Below are positions 50,078-58,925 of a stretch of DNA of 64,000 bases, in pieces. Both the position numbers and the translations under genes were made by a program. Source of the DNA: a bacterium (GTDB lineage: Bacteria; Oederibacteriota; Muellerivitia; Muellerivitales; Muellerivitaceae); the NCBI GenBank assembly GCA_035549195.1, contig DASZRK010000012.1, forward strand, positions 87,854 through 151,853, read 5' to 3'. The stretch's first letter is position 1, and the number at the start of each line of letters is the position of its first letter. Under the pieces are notes generated by a model, which saw only the letters and a program-made list of their open reading frames with translations, was not told the origin of the DNA and searched no databases.

Positions 50078-50617
50078 ATGAACGAGATCATGACGGCCCA
50101 GGAACTATCGGCCTACCTCAAGATCACGACGACTACCATTTACAAGTTGGCCCAACAGGGCGACCTTCCCTCTTTCAAAGTGGGAAGCGAATGGCGTTTC
50201 AAGAAAGAGCTCATCGACCGATGGCTCGAGAAGGGGACGAAGGCCGCCAAAAAGGTCTTGGTGGTGGATGACGAGCCCGCGATCTGTGAGCTTTATCAAA
50301 GGGCGTTGGATAGGAAAAAGTTCCAGGTCGATACCGCTAGGTCCGGTGCCGAGGCCGTCCAACTGGCCGCCAACGCCCAATACGATTTCGTGTTCCTTGA
50401 TCTGAAGATGCCCGGGATGAACGGGGTGGAGACCTTCAAGGAACTCCGCAAGACCCAACCCAAGGCCGTGGTGGCCTTCGTCACCGCCTATCCGGACAGT
50501 GAACTGTTGAACGAGGCCATGCGTTTGGGCCCCCTGACCGTCATCTTGAAGCCCATTGATCTGGGCGAGATCCAGAAAGCCGTTGAATCCCTGGTCTTGA
50601 TGACTTCCAAAACCTGA
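50078..50617 (+). CDS. Regulator with N-terminal excisionase-type HTH and C-terminal receiver domain
   Basis: 179 residues from ATG 50078 (GTG 50066 is in frame). Residues 1-52 are an excisionase/MerR-like winged helix ('MTAQELSAYLKITTTTIYKLAQQGDLPSFKVGSEWRFKKELIDRWL', in parts). Residues about 60-175 are a response-regulator receiver: acidic pair 'VVDDEP', phospho-acceptor Asp in 'FLDLKMPG', Thr in 'FVTAYP' and Lys in 'LKPID'. The domain order is the reverse of most DNA-binding response regulators. No histidine kinase is adjacent. Target genes unknown. Confidence 0.9.
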   Translation: MNEIMTAQELSAYLKITTTTIYKLAQQGDLPSFKVGSEWRFKKELIDRWLEKGTKAAKKVLVVDDEPAICELYQRALDRKKFQVDTARSGAEAVQLAANAQYDFVFLDLKMPGMNGVETFKELRKTQPKAVVAFVTAYPDSELLNEAMRLGPLTVILKPIDLGEIQKAVESLVLMTSKT

Positions 50618-50668
50618 ACCGTCCTCCTCTCGTCTTCGTCCCCCTGCTGGGTTAAACTTTCCCCATCC

Positions 50669-52024
50669 ATGAGCTTCTCATCCCTTTCCAATGATCGTTA
50701 TTTCCAAAAGTCCGGTGTCCTCGAGCGCTCCTTGGACCTCGTTGGGCTTTGGGAGAAGTGGTGCGGGGAAGGATTGGCTGCGTTGCTGGAAAGCGGGGGT
50801 CCACCCAATGAGGCGGCCCGTTGGTCCATCCTGGCGGGGTTTCCATCCGAAGAGGTCCTGGAAAGCCAAGGTGCGCTTTGGTATTGGAAGAACGGCGAAC
50901 GCGGCCCCTTGGGCGGTTCTCTTGAAGATTGGATGAACTCCCAGGCGCCCAGTTCCGATTCGTACCTGCCATTTCCCTGGTGTTTGCGCGAAGCTTGGTT
51001 CGGAGTGTGGGGCTATGAATGGGGCCAGCCTGACACCGAAAAAGATCCCGGGCCACCCACGGCCCACTTTTTCAAACCCGCTCGGGTCATCGCCATTGAC
51101 CGGTTGACCCGGGAATATTTCCTGATGGGGGACGGGCCCTTTGAGGTTGTGGAGCGTGGGTCCGCTCCAGAGACTTTCCGTTCATGGGGTCTTCGCGCCG
51201 GGATCGAACGGGAAAAATATGAAGGGATGGTCCGGAAGGCCCAGGTCTACATCGCCCAAGGGGATATCTATCAGGCCAACCTTGCCCACCCTTTCGAAGC
51301 CTGTTGGGAAGGACAACCTTCCGGTCTTTACCGATTGATCCGGGAACTGAACCCGGGTCCTTTCATGGGGATCTTCAAGGGAAGGGGATGCACCATCGTT
51401 TCTTCCTCTCCGGAACGTTTGATCTTGGGGCGTGGCGATCTTTTGGAAACAAAGCCCATCGCGGGGACCCGGCCACGGGACCTGGATGAGGTACGGGACC
51501 TTCAGTTGCGGGAAGAGCTACGGACGAACCCGAAGGAAAGGGCCGAGCATCTGATGCTAGTGGACCTCGCCCGGAACGATCTGGGCCGGGTGTCCAGGTT
51601 CGGGACGGTGGAAGTGAACCGTTTTTCCGAAGTGGAAGCCTATTCCAAGGTGCAGCATTTGGTCTCCACCGTCCGGGCGCAAAAAAAAGAAGAAGTGACC
51701 TTTTCCCAGGTGCTCCATTCCCTTTTCCCGGGAGGGACCATCACCGGTTGCCCGAAGGTGCGATGCATGGAGATCATCCGTGAATTGGAAGGACGCCCCC
51801 GAGGGTATTACACCGGAAGCCTCGGTTATTTCGGGCCGGGTCCCATTTTCGACCTGAACATCCTGATCCGAACCTTCACCCTTTTTGAGGATGGGACATT
51901 GGAGTTCCTGGCGGGAGCCGGGGTCGTGGCCGACTCGGATCCAGGCCGGGAATACCAGGAAACCCTTTATAAGGTCCAGGCCTTGGCCAAGGCTTTGGGA
52001 GCGGATTGGGAGGTGGGGCCGTGA
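50669..52024 (+). CDS. pabB: Aminodeoxychorismate synthase component I
   Basis: 451 residues of the chorismate-binding fold: 'KPIAGTRPRD', 'ERAEHLMLVDLARNDLGRV', 'FPGGTITGCPKVRCMEII' and 'YYTGSLGYFG'. 'GGTITGCPK' favours PabB over anthranilate synthase (which has AGTLSGAPK); the Lys of E. coli PabB 'PIKGT' is Ala here, as in many PabB proteins. It makes 4-amino-4-deoxychorismate for p-aminobenzoate. The stop overlaps the next gene, a likely lyase. No pabA amidotransferase is in the window. Confidence 0.9.
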   Translation: MSFSSLSNDRYFQKSGVLERSLDLVGLWEKWCGEGLAALLESGGPPNEAARWSILAGFPSEEVLESQGALWYWKNGERGPLGGSLEDWMNSQAPSSDSYLPFPWCLREAWFGVWGYEWGQPDTEKDPGPPTAHFFKPARVIAIDRLTREYFLMGDGPFEVVERGSAPETFRSWGLRAGIEREKYEGMVRKAQVYIAQGDIYQANLAHPFEACWEGQPSGLYRLIRELNPGPFMGIFKGRGCTIVSSSPERLILGRGDLLETKPIAGTRPRDLDEVRDLQLREELRTNPKERAEHLMLVDLARNDLGRVSRFGTVEVNRFSEVEAYSKVQHLVSTVRAQKKEEVTFSQVLHSLFPGGTITGCPKVRCMEIIRELEGRPRGYYTGSLGYFGPGPIFDLNILIRTFTLFEDGTLEFLAGAGVVADSDPGREYQETLYKVQALAKALGADWEVGP

Positions 52025-52869
52025 AGGAAAGGATCTTCATGAACGGGCGCTGGGTCCCCTTGGCCCAGGCCCATTTATCCCCGCTTAATTCGGCGGTCCT
52101 CTATGGAGAATCGCTGTTGGAAGCCATCCCGGTCTATGGCGGTAAAGCCTTGTTCTTGAAGGAACATATGGGCCGATTGGACCGTGGCTGCCGTTTTTTA
52201 GGCTGGTCCCGGTTGGCGTTACCTAAGGTCGATCAGGCGATAAGAACCTATCGCTCGAAGGGAAAAGATTACATGTTACGGGTAGGCCTGGTCCAAGAGC
52301 TGGAGCCGCCCGCAGCTCCGAGGGATTTTTCGAAAAAACCACCCCTGTTCTTTGCGATGGCCCGCCCTTTGCGCCACTCCCTCACGGATCCCCGGCCCCT
52401 TCGAGGACGGATCGGGGTCGGCCGTTGGAGGGTACCTGGGCCCGAGGTCTATCCGGGACAATTCAAATGGATCTTTTACATGATGATCCGGGAGGATTTT
52501 CGCCATCATCCCACCTGGACGGAAATGCTGCGGCTGGATCGTGATGGATACGTAGTGGATGGAGGAAGTTCCTCACCCCTTTGGGCCAAGAATGGCGTCC
52601 TTCATCCACCCCTCCAGACCACGGGTGGCCTTGAAAGTGTCACTCGCACCAAGATCCTTCGTTTTGCCAGGTCCTTGGGCATCCCGGTCCGCCCACGGCG
52701 TTGGCGGCCCCAGGACGTCCTGAAGGGCGGGGAGCTTTTCTTGGTCGGCTCCGGTATCGGTGTGCTCCAAGCGACCCACTTATCGGGGAAAGTCTTACGG
52801 GGATCGCGCAGTATCAGTTCCCGTTTGTGGGAGCATTACCGGTCCCATGCCCTAGGGCTCAAGAGCTGA
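52021..52869 (+). CDS. pabC: Class IV aminotransferase, probable aminodeoxychorismate lyase
   Basis: GTG 52021 overlaps the pabB stop (GTGA); 282 residues. PLP fold-type IV features: 'VLYGESLLEAIPVYGGKALFLKEHMGRL' (in parts), Lys in 'GQFKWIFY' as the likely Schiff-base residue, 'DGYVVDGGSSSPLWAKNG' and 'RTKILRFARSLGIPV'. The usual 'EGTSSN' is 'DGGSSS', so the PLP-binding Glu is Asp and the family is divergent. Pairing with pabB supports lyase function releasing p-aminobenzoate and pyruvate; D-amino-acid or branched-chain transaminase is the alternative. Confidence 0.8.
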   Translation: MKERIFMNGRWVPLAQAHLSPLNSAVLYGESLLEAIPVYGGKALFLKEHMGRLDRGCRFLGWSRLALPKVDQAIRTYRSKGKDYMLRVGLVQELEPPAAPRDFSKKPPLFFAMARPLRHSLTDPRPLRGRIGVGRWRVPGPEVYPGQFKWIFYMMIREDFRHHPTWTEMLRLDRDGYVVDGGSSSPLWAKNGVLHPPLQTTGGLESVTRTKILRFARSLGIPVRPRRWRPQDVLKGGELFLVGSGIGVLQATHLSGKVLRGSRSISSRLWEHYRSHALGLKS

Positions 52870-52988
52870 TAACGGGGCCCGAGGAATCTTTCTCCTTTGT
52901 CCGGTTTCACCTTGAACTAGTCATTATTTTTCTTGGATCAAGATTGAACCGGTTCCGCTTTCCTTCTGGGCCGTAATTTCCTGAAACT

Positions 52989-53018
52989 TTGGCAAAAACC
53001 CTTGGTAAAAAGTGATAG
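52989..53018 (+). promoter_or_regulatory. Promoter candidate for folD
   Basis: TTGGCA (52989-52994), an 18-base spacer and TGATAG (53013-53018), 34 bases before the folD ATG. The preceding gap (52870-52988) has no other structure I can name beyond a GAACCGGTTC palindrome near 52946. Confidence 0.4.
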
Positions 53019-53052
53019 ATTGTTCCGGAAAATTCCAGGAGTTGGAGGGTTT

Positions 53053-53904
53053 ATGCCCTTGTTGTTGGATGGGAATGCCGCTTCGAAGGCGGTCCAAGAA
53101 CAGGTCGCCCGGCGCCTTGCCGCCCTTCCGGCCGGGGCTGGTAAGCCAGGGCTTGCCGTTGTTTTGGTCGGGGATGACCCCGCATCTCAGGTTTACGTCG
53201 GGCGCAAAAAGAAAGCCTGCGAGAACCTTGGGTTCTACTCTGAAGAACATCGCTTGCCCAAAGAGACCACCCAGGACCAGCTTCTGGACCTGGTCCGGAC
53301 CTTGAACCAGAAGGCCCAAGTCCACGGGATCCTCGTCCAGCTTCCCTTGCCGGGCCATTTGAGCGCCCAAAGGGTCATTGAAACCATCGATCCGGCCAAG
53401 GATGTGGATGGGATGCATCCGATGAGCCTGGGGCGGTTAGTGGCGGGCCTGCCCGGCCTTCGGTCCTGCACTCCGGCGGGCGTTATGGCCATGCTGGAAC
53501 ATTACAAAATACCCGTGTCGGGAAAAAGAGCGGTCGTGATCGGCCGTAGCATCATGGTCGGAAAGCCGATGGCCCAACTTTTGGTGGAGGCCAACGCGAC
53601 CGTGACCGTCTGCCATAGCAAGACCCGGGACATCGCTTCCGTCGTCCGGGAGGCGGAATTGGTGGTGGCGGCCATCGGCAAGCCCCGCTACGTCACAGCG
53701 GATATGGTGCGGGATGGGGCGGTGGTCGTGGATGTGGGGATCAACCGGCTTCCGGATGGGAAACTCTGCGGCGATGTGGATTTTGAGGCGGTTTCTCCAA
53801 CAGCTTCCGCCATTACGCCGGTGCCTGGTGGCGTCGGCCCCATGACCATCGCGCTCCTTATGAGGAACACCTTCGATGCATTCTGGAGCCAAACCCACCC
53901 ATAA
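53053..53904 (+). CDS. folD: Methylenetetrahydrofolate dehydrogenase/cyclohydrolase
   Basis: Interconverts methylene-, methenyl- and formyl-THF. 283 residues from ATG 53053 (GGAGGG upstream). Signatures: 'YVGRKKKACENLGF' with catalytic Tyr and Lys, 'GILVQLPLPGHL', 'KDVDGMHPM', 'CTPAGVMAMLEHY', NADP-binding 'VVIGRSIMVGKPMAQLL' and 'PVPGGVGPMTIALLMRNT'. FolD, MetF and the fol genes together give a one-carbon network in this window. Confidence 0.97.
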   Translation: MPLLLDGNAASKAVQEQVARRLAALPAGAGKPGLAVVLVGDDPASQVYVGRKKKACENLGFYSEEHRLPKETTQDQLLDLVRTLNQKAQVHGILVQLPLPGHLSAQRVIETIDPAKDVDGMHPMSLGRLVAGLPGLRSCTPAGVMAMLEHYKIPVSGKRAVVIGRSIMVGKPMAQLLVEANATVTVCHSKTRDIASVVREAELVVAAIGKPRYVTADMVRDGAVVVDVGINRLPDGKLCGDVDFEAVSPTASAITPVPGGVGPMTIALLMRNTFDAFWSQTHP

Positions 53905-53924
53905 AGCCGACCAGCGGGGATCCC

Positions 53925-54560
53925 ATGACAAGCCATAAAAGGCCCTGGAAGATTGGGTTGACCGGTGGCCCCGGGGCAGGGAAGAGCCTAGCCCTCCGGT
54001 TCCTGGCCCGAAAAGGGGTCCCGACCCTTCAAACCGACCATTTGGGGCATGAACTATTGCGGGATAAAGGGTTCAGTGGAAGACTTTCCCGCCGTTTGGG
54101 GAAAGAGATATTGGATGTCCGGGGCCATGCGGACCGGGGCAAACTTGGGGAACTCGTATTCAAGGATCCCCGAAAGCGTGTGCTTTTGAACCGAATGATC
54201 CACCCGATGATCCGCCGAAAGGTCGCCCAGTGGGTCCTGGCCCAAAGGCGTGCCAAGGCGGGACTGGTGGTGGTGGAGGTTCCCCTGTTGTTCGAAAGGG
54301 GTTTTTACAAATATTTTGACGGTTGTCTTTCGGTCTCGGCCCCATCGGCCTTGAGGCGAAAAAGGTTGAGAGCCCGTGGTTGGGACCGATCCGAGGTCCG
54401 CAGGCGGGAAGGGACCCAATGGTCCCAATCGCGGAAGGACCGGAAGGCCGATTGGGTCCTGAGGAACGACCGGAGCCCGGCGGAGCTAAGGAAAAAGGTC
54501 GACCTTTGGTTGTCATCCATCAAGGATGGCCCCCAAGGGATGAAGAAAAAGGTGTTTTGA
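53925..54560 (+). CDS. coaE: Dephospho-CoA kinase
   Basis: 211 residues. Last step of CoA synthesis. Walker A 'GLTGGPGAGKSLAL' (about residues 11-24), 'LQTDHLGHELL' with the catalytic Asp, 'LNRMIHPMIRRKV' and 'VVEVPLLFERGFYKYFD' are family features. Start ATG 53925, 21 bases after folD; 5 bases before the next gene. Confidence 0.95.
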   Translation: MTSHKRPWKIGLTGGPGAGKSLALRFLARKGVPTLQTDHLGHELLRDKGFSGRLSRRLGKEILDVRGHADRGKLGELVFKDPRKRVLLNRMIHPMIRRKVAQWVLAQRRAKAGLVVVEVPLLFERGFYKYFDGCLSVSAPSALRRKRLRARGWDRSEVRRREGTQWSQSRKDRKADWVLRNDRSPAELRKKVDLWLSSIKDGPQGMKKKVF

Positions 54561-54564
54561 TCCT

Positions 54565-56025
54565 ATGGACATCCTAGTCCTTTTCGAGAATTGGAAAGCC
54601 TCCAAACGTTGGGCCTTCGTTGGCGTCCTTTTCGTGGCCGCCATTGGGGTCAATTATTTGGCGGCCCTGCGTAATTGGGAGCCCATTTCTCCCATATGGC
54701 TGTATTTCTTGCCGCTGATCTTTTCCGCCATGCTCCTGGGTCCTTGGGTGACCTATACGATGGGGGGCATTATCGGGACCCTTTGCTTGCTGTCCTTGGC
54801 CACCTCCAACATGCCCGCCTGGTTCTTCCTGACCTTCATCGCGGCCTTGTGCATCAACGCCTGGGGGTGGCAACGCTGGAGCCGGGCGAGGGACATGAGG
54901 TCCTTTGACCTCCATAAAAGATCGGAAGAACTGGAGCTGAGCATCAACGATACCCAAATCGCCCACGAGAAGGTGAAGGTGGCCCTCCAAGCCAACCAGA
55001 TCAAGATCCAGCGCTATACAGCCCTGAACGAACTGGCCCGGAACCTCGCCATGACCTTCAAGACCCAGGAGGTGGTGGTGCTCTTGATCGAGACGATCTC
55101 CAAGACCTTCATGGTGCCCGGGGGGGTTTATTCACTGCTTTTGTTCGATAGTTCCATGGGGAAAGCCCTGCATTCGGTGCGCTATAGCGTGGACACGGAC
55201 ATGGAAGTCCGGCTGAACCGGGAGAGGCTCAACCCGGAAGAGACCTTCAATGCCTGGGTCGTTGCCCAGGGTAAACCCCTTTTGATCACCGATGCGGCCA
55301 ATGATTTCCGCTTCCAGAACTACACCCCGGAAGCCCAGGTGCGAAGCCTGGTGGCGGCTCCTTTCATGGAGGGCCAGGAGGTCATGGGACTCATCCGAAT
55401 GGAAAGCTGTTTTCCGGGTGCTTTCCGGCAGGAGGACGCGAGGCTCCTGTCCAATTTCTGCGACCTCGGGATCGTCGCCCTGGAGCATGTCGCCCTTTAC
55501 CGCCAGACCATCGAACTGGCCATTACCGACGGCCTGACGGGGCTATATGTCCAGCGTTATTACAAAGAAAGGGTCCGGGACGAGGTGTTCCGGGCCCTGG
55601 AACACAAACTCCCGCTTTGCCTCATGATGATCGATGTGGACCACTTCAAGCGCTATAACGATACCTATGGCCATTTGGTGGGGGACAAGGTCCTGAAGGC
55701 CGTCGCCAAGATCCTCAAGGAAACGGTCCGCACCGTGGACCTGGTGGCCCGTTATGGCGGCGAGGAATTCTCCGTGCTCCTGCTCAAAACGCCCTGGAAC
55801 GGCGCCAAAACGGTGGCGGAGCGAATCCGGCAGAAAGTGGAGGCCCAGGAGATCGTCGCCGGACAGACCGTGACCCATATCACGGTCAGCATCGGGGTGT
55901 CCGAATTGAGCCCCCAGTTCAAGGACGTGGAAGGCTTCATCGATACCGCCGACCAAGCCCTCTACCGGGCCAAGGGGGAGGGCCGGAACCGTGTCCGGGT
56001 GGCCAATGAGGGGAAGGTCCCATGA
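54565..56025 (+). CDS. Membrane GAF-GGDEF diguanylate cyclase with I-site
   Basis: 486 residues: four N-terminal membrane helices (about 17-98), a coiled coil (about 112-150), a GAF domain (about 155-315) and a GGDEF domain (about 320-480). The active site reads 'RYGGEEF' (about 396-402), and an RxxD inhibitory site ('RTVD') lies exactly 5 residues upstream, so an active, product-inhibited cyclase making c-di-GMP is expected. The GAF ligand is unknown. The stop overlaps a second GGDEF gene (ATGA). Confidence 0.93.
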   Translation: MDILVLFENWKASKRWAFVGVLFVAAIGVNYLAALRNWEPISPIWLYFLPLIFSAMLLGPWVTYTMGGIIGTLCLLSLATSNMPAWFFLTFIAALCINAWGWQRWSRARDMRSFDLHKRSEELELSINDTQIAHEKVKVALQANQIKIQRYTALNELARNLAMTFKTQEVVVLLIETISKTFMVPGGVYSLLLFDSSMGKALHSVRYSVDTDMEVRLNRERLNPEETFNAWVVAQGKPLLITDAANDFRFQNYTPEAQVRSLVAAPFMEGQEVMGLIRMESCFPGAFRQEDARLLSNFCDLGIVALEHVALYRQTIELAITDGLTGLYVQRYYKERVRDEVFRALEHKLPLCLMMIDVDHFKRYNDTYGHLVGDKVLKAVAKILKETVRTVDLVARYGGEEFSVLLLKTPWNGAKTVAERIRQKVEAQEIVAGQTVTHITVSIGVSELSPQFKDVEGFIDTADQALYRAKGEGRNRVRVANEGKVP

Positions 56026-57416
56026 ACGGCTTCCTTCAAAAAGCTTCCGGGGTCGGGTTGGCGGTTTTCATCCTGGTCCTGGGGCTTCTCCCTAGTCCGG
56101 GAGCTTTCCTTCTTTGCCTTCCTTTTTTCTTCATCGGGCCCCTGGGATTCACTTCGTCCATCACCGCCCGCTGGTTCGCGGTGACCTTTGGTTTGGGGTT
56201 GGCGCTCGGCCGGTTCCAATTCGGGCATTATCCCCAAAGTTGGGTCGTGCCGGAGGTGCTGGTCCTGGGTGCGATGGCCATTGTCCCTGAATTCATGGCC
56301 CGGCGGGTGGAGGAGATCCGTTCGAAGATCCAATTGCAATTGAGCGGCCGGGAAGCCGAATACCAATCCCTCCGGGAGTCTTCCGACTCCACCAAAGCCC
56401 AGAACACCCAGATCGAGAAGCAGCTCCGCCAGATCGAACATCTTTACGATGTCATCAAGGAAGCGGGAAGTACGCTGAACGTTCAGGAGATGATCGAACT
56501 CACCAAGGATTTCACCGAACGGATGTTTGACCTTCCACATTTCATCATCGCGGTGCTTTCCAACGACGGCAGGAAATTCGAGATCCGCATCGCTTCGGGA
56601 TGTGACGATTCGCTCTTCCGGTCCTTTGAATTGGACCCGGAAGCCAATTCCATGGGGGCCCTTTTTGCCCGCCAGAAAAAGCCCCTTTGGGTGCCGAATG
56701 TGGAGGATCAAGACCCCTACCGGAAGCTCTCCAACCTCGCCATCCAATCTTTCCTGTTCATGCCCTTCCTGATCCAGGACCGGGTCATCGGGTTCCTTTG
56801 TTCCTTTTCCCCCGAAGGGGACCTTTTGGACAACGAGCGCTTCTCCAATTTCCAGGTCTTTTCCAACCAGATCTCCATCGGGCTGCAAAAAGCCCTTCTC
56901 TATGAAAAGGTCCAAAAACTCTCCATCACGGACGGGCTCACCAAGCTCAATTCGCATCGTCATTTCAAACAACGTTTGGAGGAAGAACTGGTCCTGGCCA
57001 GTCGTTACAACTCCGAATTGAGCCTGCTCATCCTCGATATCGATCACTTCAAGAAGTACAACGACAATTTCGGGCATGTGGCGGGTGACCATGTACTGAT
57101 GGAGGTGGCCCGGCTGCTCAGGGAGCAGACCGAGAAGACCCATATTCCAGCCCGTTATGGCGGGGAGGAAATGGTGTTGGTGGCCCCTGAGACCTCCAAG
57201 GAGCAAGCCATGGAGTTGGCCGAGAAGATACGCCGGTCCATCGAAACCTTTTCATTCACGGTAGGTAAGGAAACCACCCAAGTGACCGTTTCCATCGGGG
57301 TGGCGACCTTTCCAGCGGACGCTCAAACCAACTTGGACCTCATCAGCAAAGCGGATAAAGCCCTCTATGCCGCCAAAGCCCGGGGTCGGAACCGGATCGT
57401 GGCCTATCCCCTCTAG
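56022..57416 (+). CDS. Membrane GAF-GGDEF protein with GGEEM signature, no I-site
   Basis: 464 residues, same layout as its neighbour: hydrophobic N-terminus (about residues 8-65), coiled coil (about 105-150), GAF (about 155-300), GGDEF (about 305-460). The signature is 'RYGGEEM' (Met for Phe) and the RxxD position reads 'EKTH', so there is no I-site. The metal-binding Asp of 'LILDIDHFKKYND' is present. It may be active without product inhibition, or a partner of the first cyclase. The two genes probably arose by duplication. Confidence 0.9.
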   Translation: MNGFLQKASGVGLAVFILVLGLLPSPGAFLLCLPFFFIGPLGFTSSITARWFAVTFGLGLALGRFQFGHYPQSWVVPEVLVLGAMAIVPEFMARRVEEIRSKIQLQLSGREAEYQSLRESSDSTKAQNTQIEKQLRQIEHLYDVIKEAGSTLNVQEMIELTKDFTERMFDLPHFIIAVLSNDGRKFEIRIASGCDDSLFRSFELDPEANSMGALFARQKKPLWVPNVEDQDPYRKLSNLAIQSFLFMPFLIQDRVIGFLCSFSPEGDLLDNERFSNFQVFSNQISIGLQKALLYEKVQKLSITDGLTKLNSHRHFKQRLEEELVLASRYNSELSLLILDIDHFKKYNDNFGHVAGDHVLMEVARLLREQTEKTHIPARYGGEEMVLVAPETSKEQAMELAEKIRRSIETFSFTVGKETTQVTVSIGVATFPADAQTNLDLISKADKALYAAKARGRNRIVAYPL

Positions 57417-57440
57417 GACCTTGCCGGCGCCAAAAAATAG

Positions 57441-57468
57441 TTGACAGAGGAGGGGTGGATGGTAGGAT
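57441..57468 (+). promoter_or_regulatory. Promoter candidate for rho, with long leader
   Basis: TTGACA (57441-57446), a 16-base spacer and TAGGAT (57463-57468). It would give a leader of nearly 190 nt before the rho ATG. Long rho leaders serve autogenous attenuation in E. coli; no specific element is recognisable here. Confidence 0.6.
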
Positions 57469-57661
57469 GACCCATCTTCGCAAGACTTCCCGTGTCATCC
57501 CCTTAAAACGGTCTTACTTCCGGAACCACCCCATTTCCCCCATACAACTTTTGGGCATTTGACCCGCCGGAATACGGTTTTCGTTTTAATTCTGATCAAA
57601 AATCCATTCGTTAAGGCCTGACTCCTCCGGGGTGGCCGATCTTGGAAAGGACCTTCCTTTT

Positions 57662-58921
57662 ATGGATATCGCGGATCTCAAGAAAAAGACCATCGCCGAG
57701 CTCACGGAGCTCGCCCGGGGGTTGAACCTCGAGGACATCAGCGCGATGAAAAAACAGGACCTGATCTTCAAGATCCTGGAGACCCAGACCCAGCGGAACG
57801 GTGTCATCAACGCGGAAGGGGTGCTGGAGATCCTGCCCGATGGATTCGGGTTCCTACGGTCCGCCAATTACAACTACTTGCCCGGACCCGACGACATCTA
57901 CGTCTCTCCATCCCAGATCCGCCGCTTCAACCTGCGCACGGGCGATACGGTCACCGGCCAGGTCCGCCCGCCCAAGGAAGGAGAGCGTTATTTCGCCCTC
58001 CTCAAGGTCGATACGATCAATTTCGAAGCGCCCGAAGCCATCAAGCACAAGTTGCTTTTTGACAACCTGACCCCCATCTATCCCAACAAGCGTATCGTCC
58101 TGGAAACGACCCCGGACGAGCTGTCCATGCGTGTCATGGATCTTCTGATCCCCCTGGGAAAAGGCCAACGCGGTCTCATCGTGGCGCCTCCCCGAACCGG
58201 CAAGACCATCCTGCTCCAGAAGATCGCCAACAGCATCGCCAAGAACCATCCCGAGGTCTATCTCATCGTCCTTTTGATCGATGAGCGTCCGGAAGAGGTC
58301 ACCGATATGCAACGGTCGGTCAAGGGCGAAGTGGTCTCCTCGACCTTTGATGAACCGCCCGAGCGGCACGTGACCGTCGCCGAGATCATCATCGAAAAGG
58401 CCAAGCGATTGGTCGAGCATAAGCGCGATGTGGTCATCCTGTTGGATTCGATCACCCGCCTGGGCCGGGCCTATAACACCATCGTCCCCTCGTCGGGGAA
58501 AGTTCTCTCCGGCGGTGTGGACTCCAACGCCCTGCAGCGTCCCAAGCGTTTCTTCGGCGCGGCCCGCGACCTGGAGGAAGGAGGGAGCCTGACCATCCTG
58601 GCCACCGCCTTGATCGATACGGGAAGCAGGATGGACGAGGTCATCTTCGAGGAATTCAAGGGCACCGGCAACCAGGAGATCATCCTGGACCGAAAACTGG
58701 CGGAGCGCCGTGTTTTCCCGGCCTTCGACATCACCCGTTCCGGGACCCGCCGTGAGGAACTCCTGATGAGCGACGAGGAGTTGAACAAAGTCTGGGTCCT
58801 CAGAAAGATCCTCAATCCCAACAACCCCGTGGAAGCCATGGAATTCCTTCTGGACAAGATGCGCCGCACCAAGACCAACAAGGCCTTCCTGGAATCCATG
58901 AAGGGCCCCGTCAGCGATTAG
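57662..58921 (+). CDS. rho: Transcription termination factor Rho
   Basis: 419 residues from ATG 57662 ('[21 protein letters not shown]'); an in-frame GTG at 57632 is possible. Rho_N helical domain (about 1-45), cold-shock RNA-binding domain ('[27 protein letters not shown]', in parts), and the RecA-type motor with Walker A '[12 protein letters not shown]' (about 174-185), Walker B '[16 protein letters not shown]', and the Q/R loops '[19 protein letters not shown]'. A standard, intact hexameric helicase. Confidence 0.98.
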   Translation: MDIADLKKKTIAELTELARGLNLEDISAMKKQDLIFKILETQTQRNGVINAEGVLEILPDGFGFLRSANYNYLPGPDDIYVSPSQIRRFNLRTGDTVTGQVRPPKEGERYFALLKVDTINFEAPEAIKHKLLFDNLTPIYPNKRIVLETTPDELSMRVMDLLIPLGKGQRGLIVAPPRTGKTILLQKIANSIAKNHPEVYLIVLLIDERPEEVTDMQRSVKGEVVSSTFDEPPERHVTVAEIIIEKAKRLVEHKRDVVILLDSITRLGRAYNTIVPSSGKVLSGGVDSNALQRPKRFFGAARDLEEGGSLTILATALIDTGSRMDEVIFEEFKGTGNQEIILDRKLAERRVFPAFDITRSGTRREELLMSDEELNKVWVLRKILNPNNPVEAMEFLLDKMRRTKTNKAFLESMKGPVSD

Positions 58922-58925
58922 GCCC

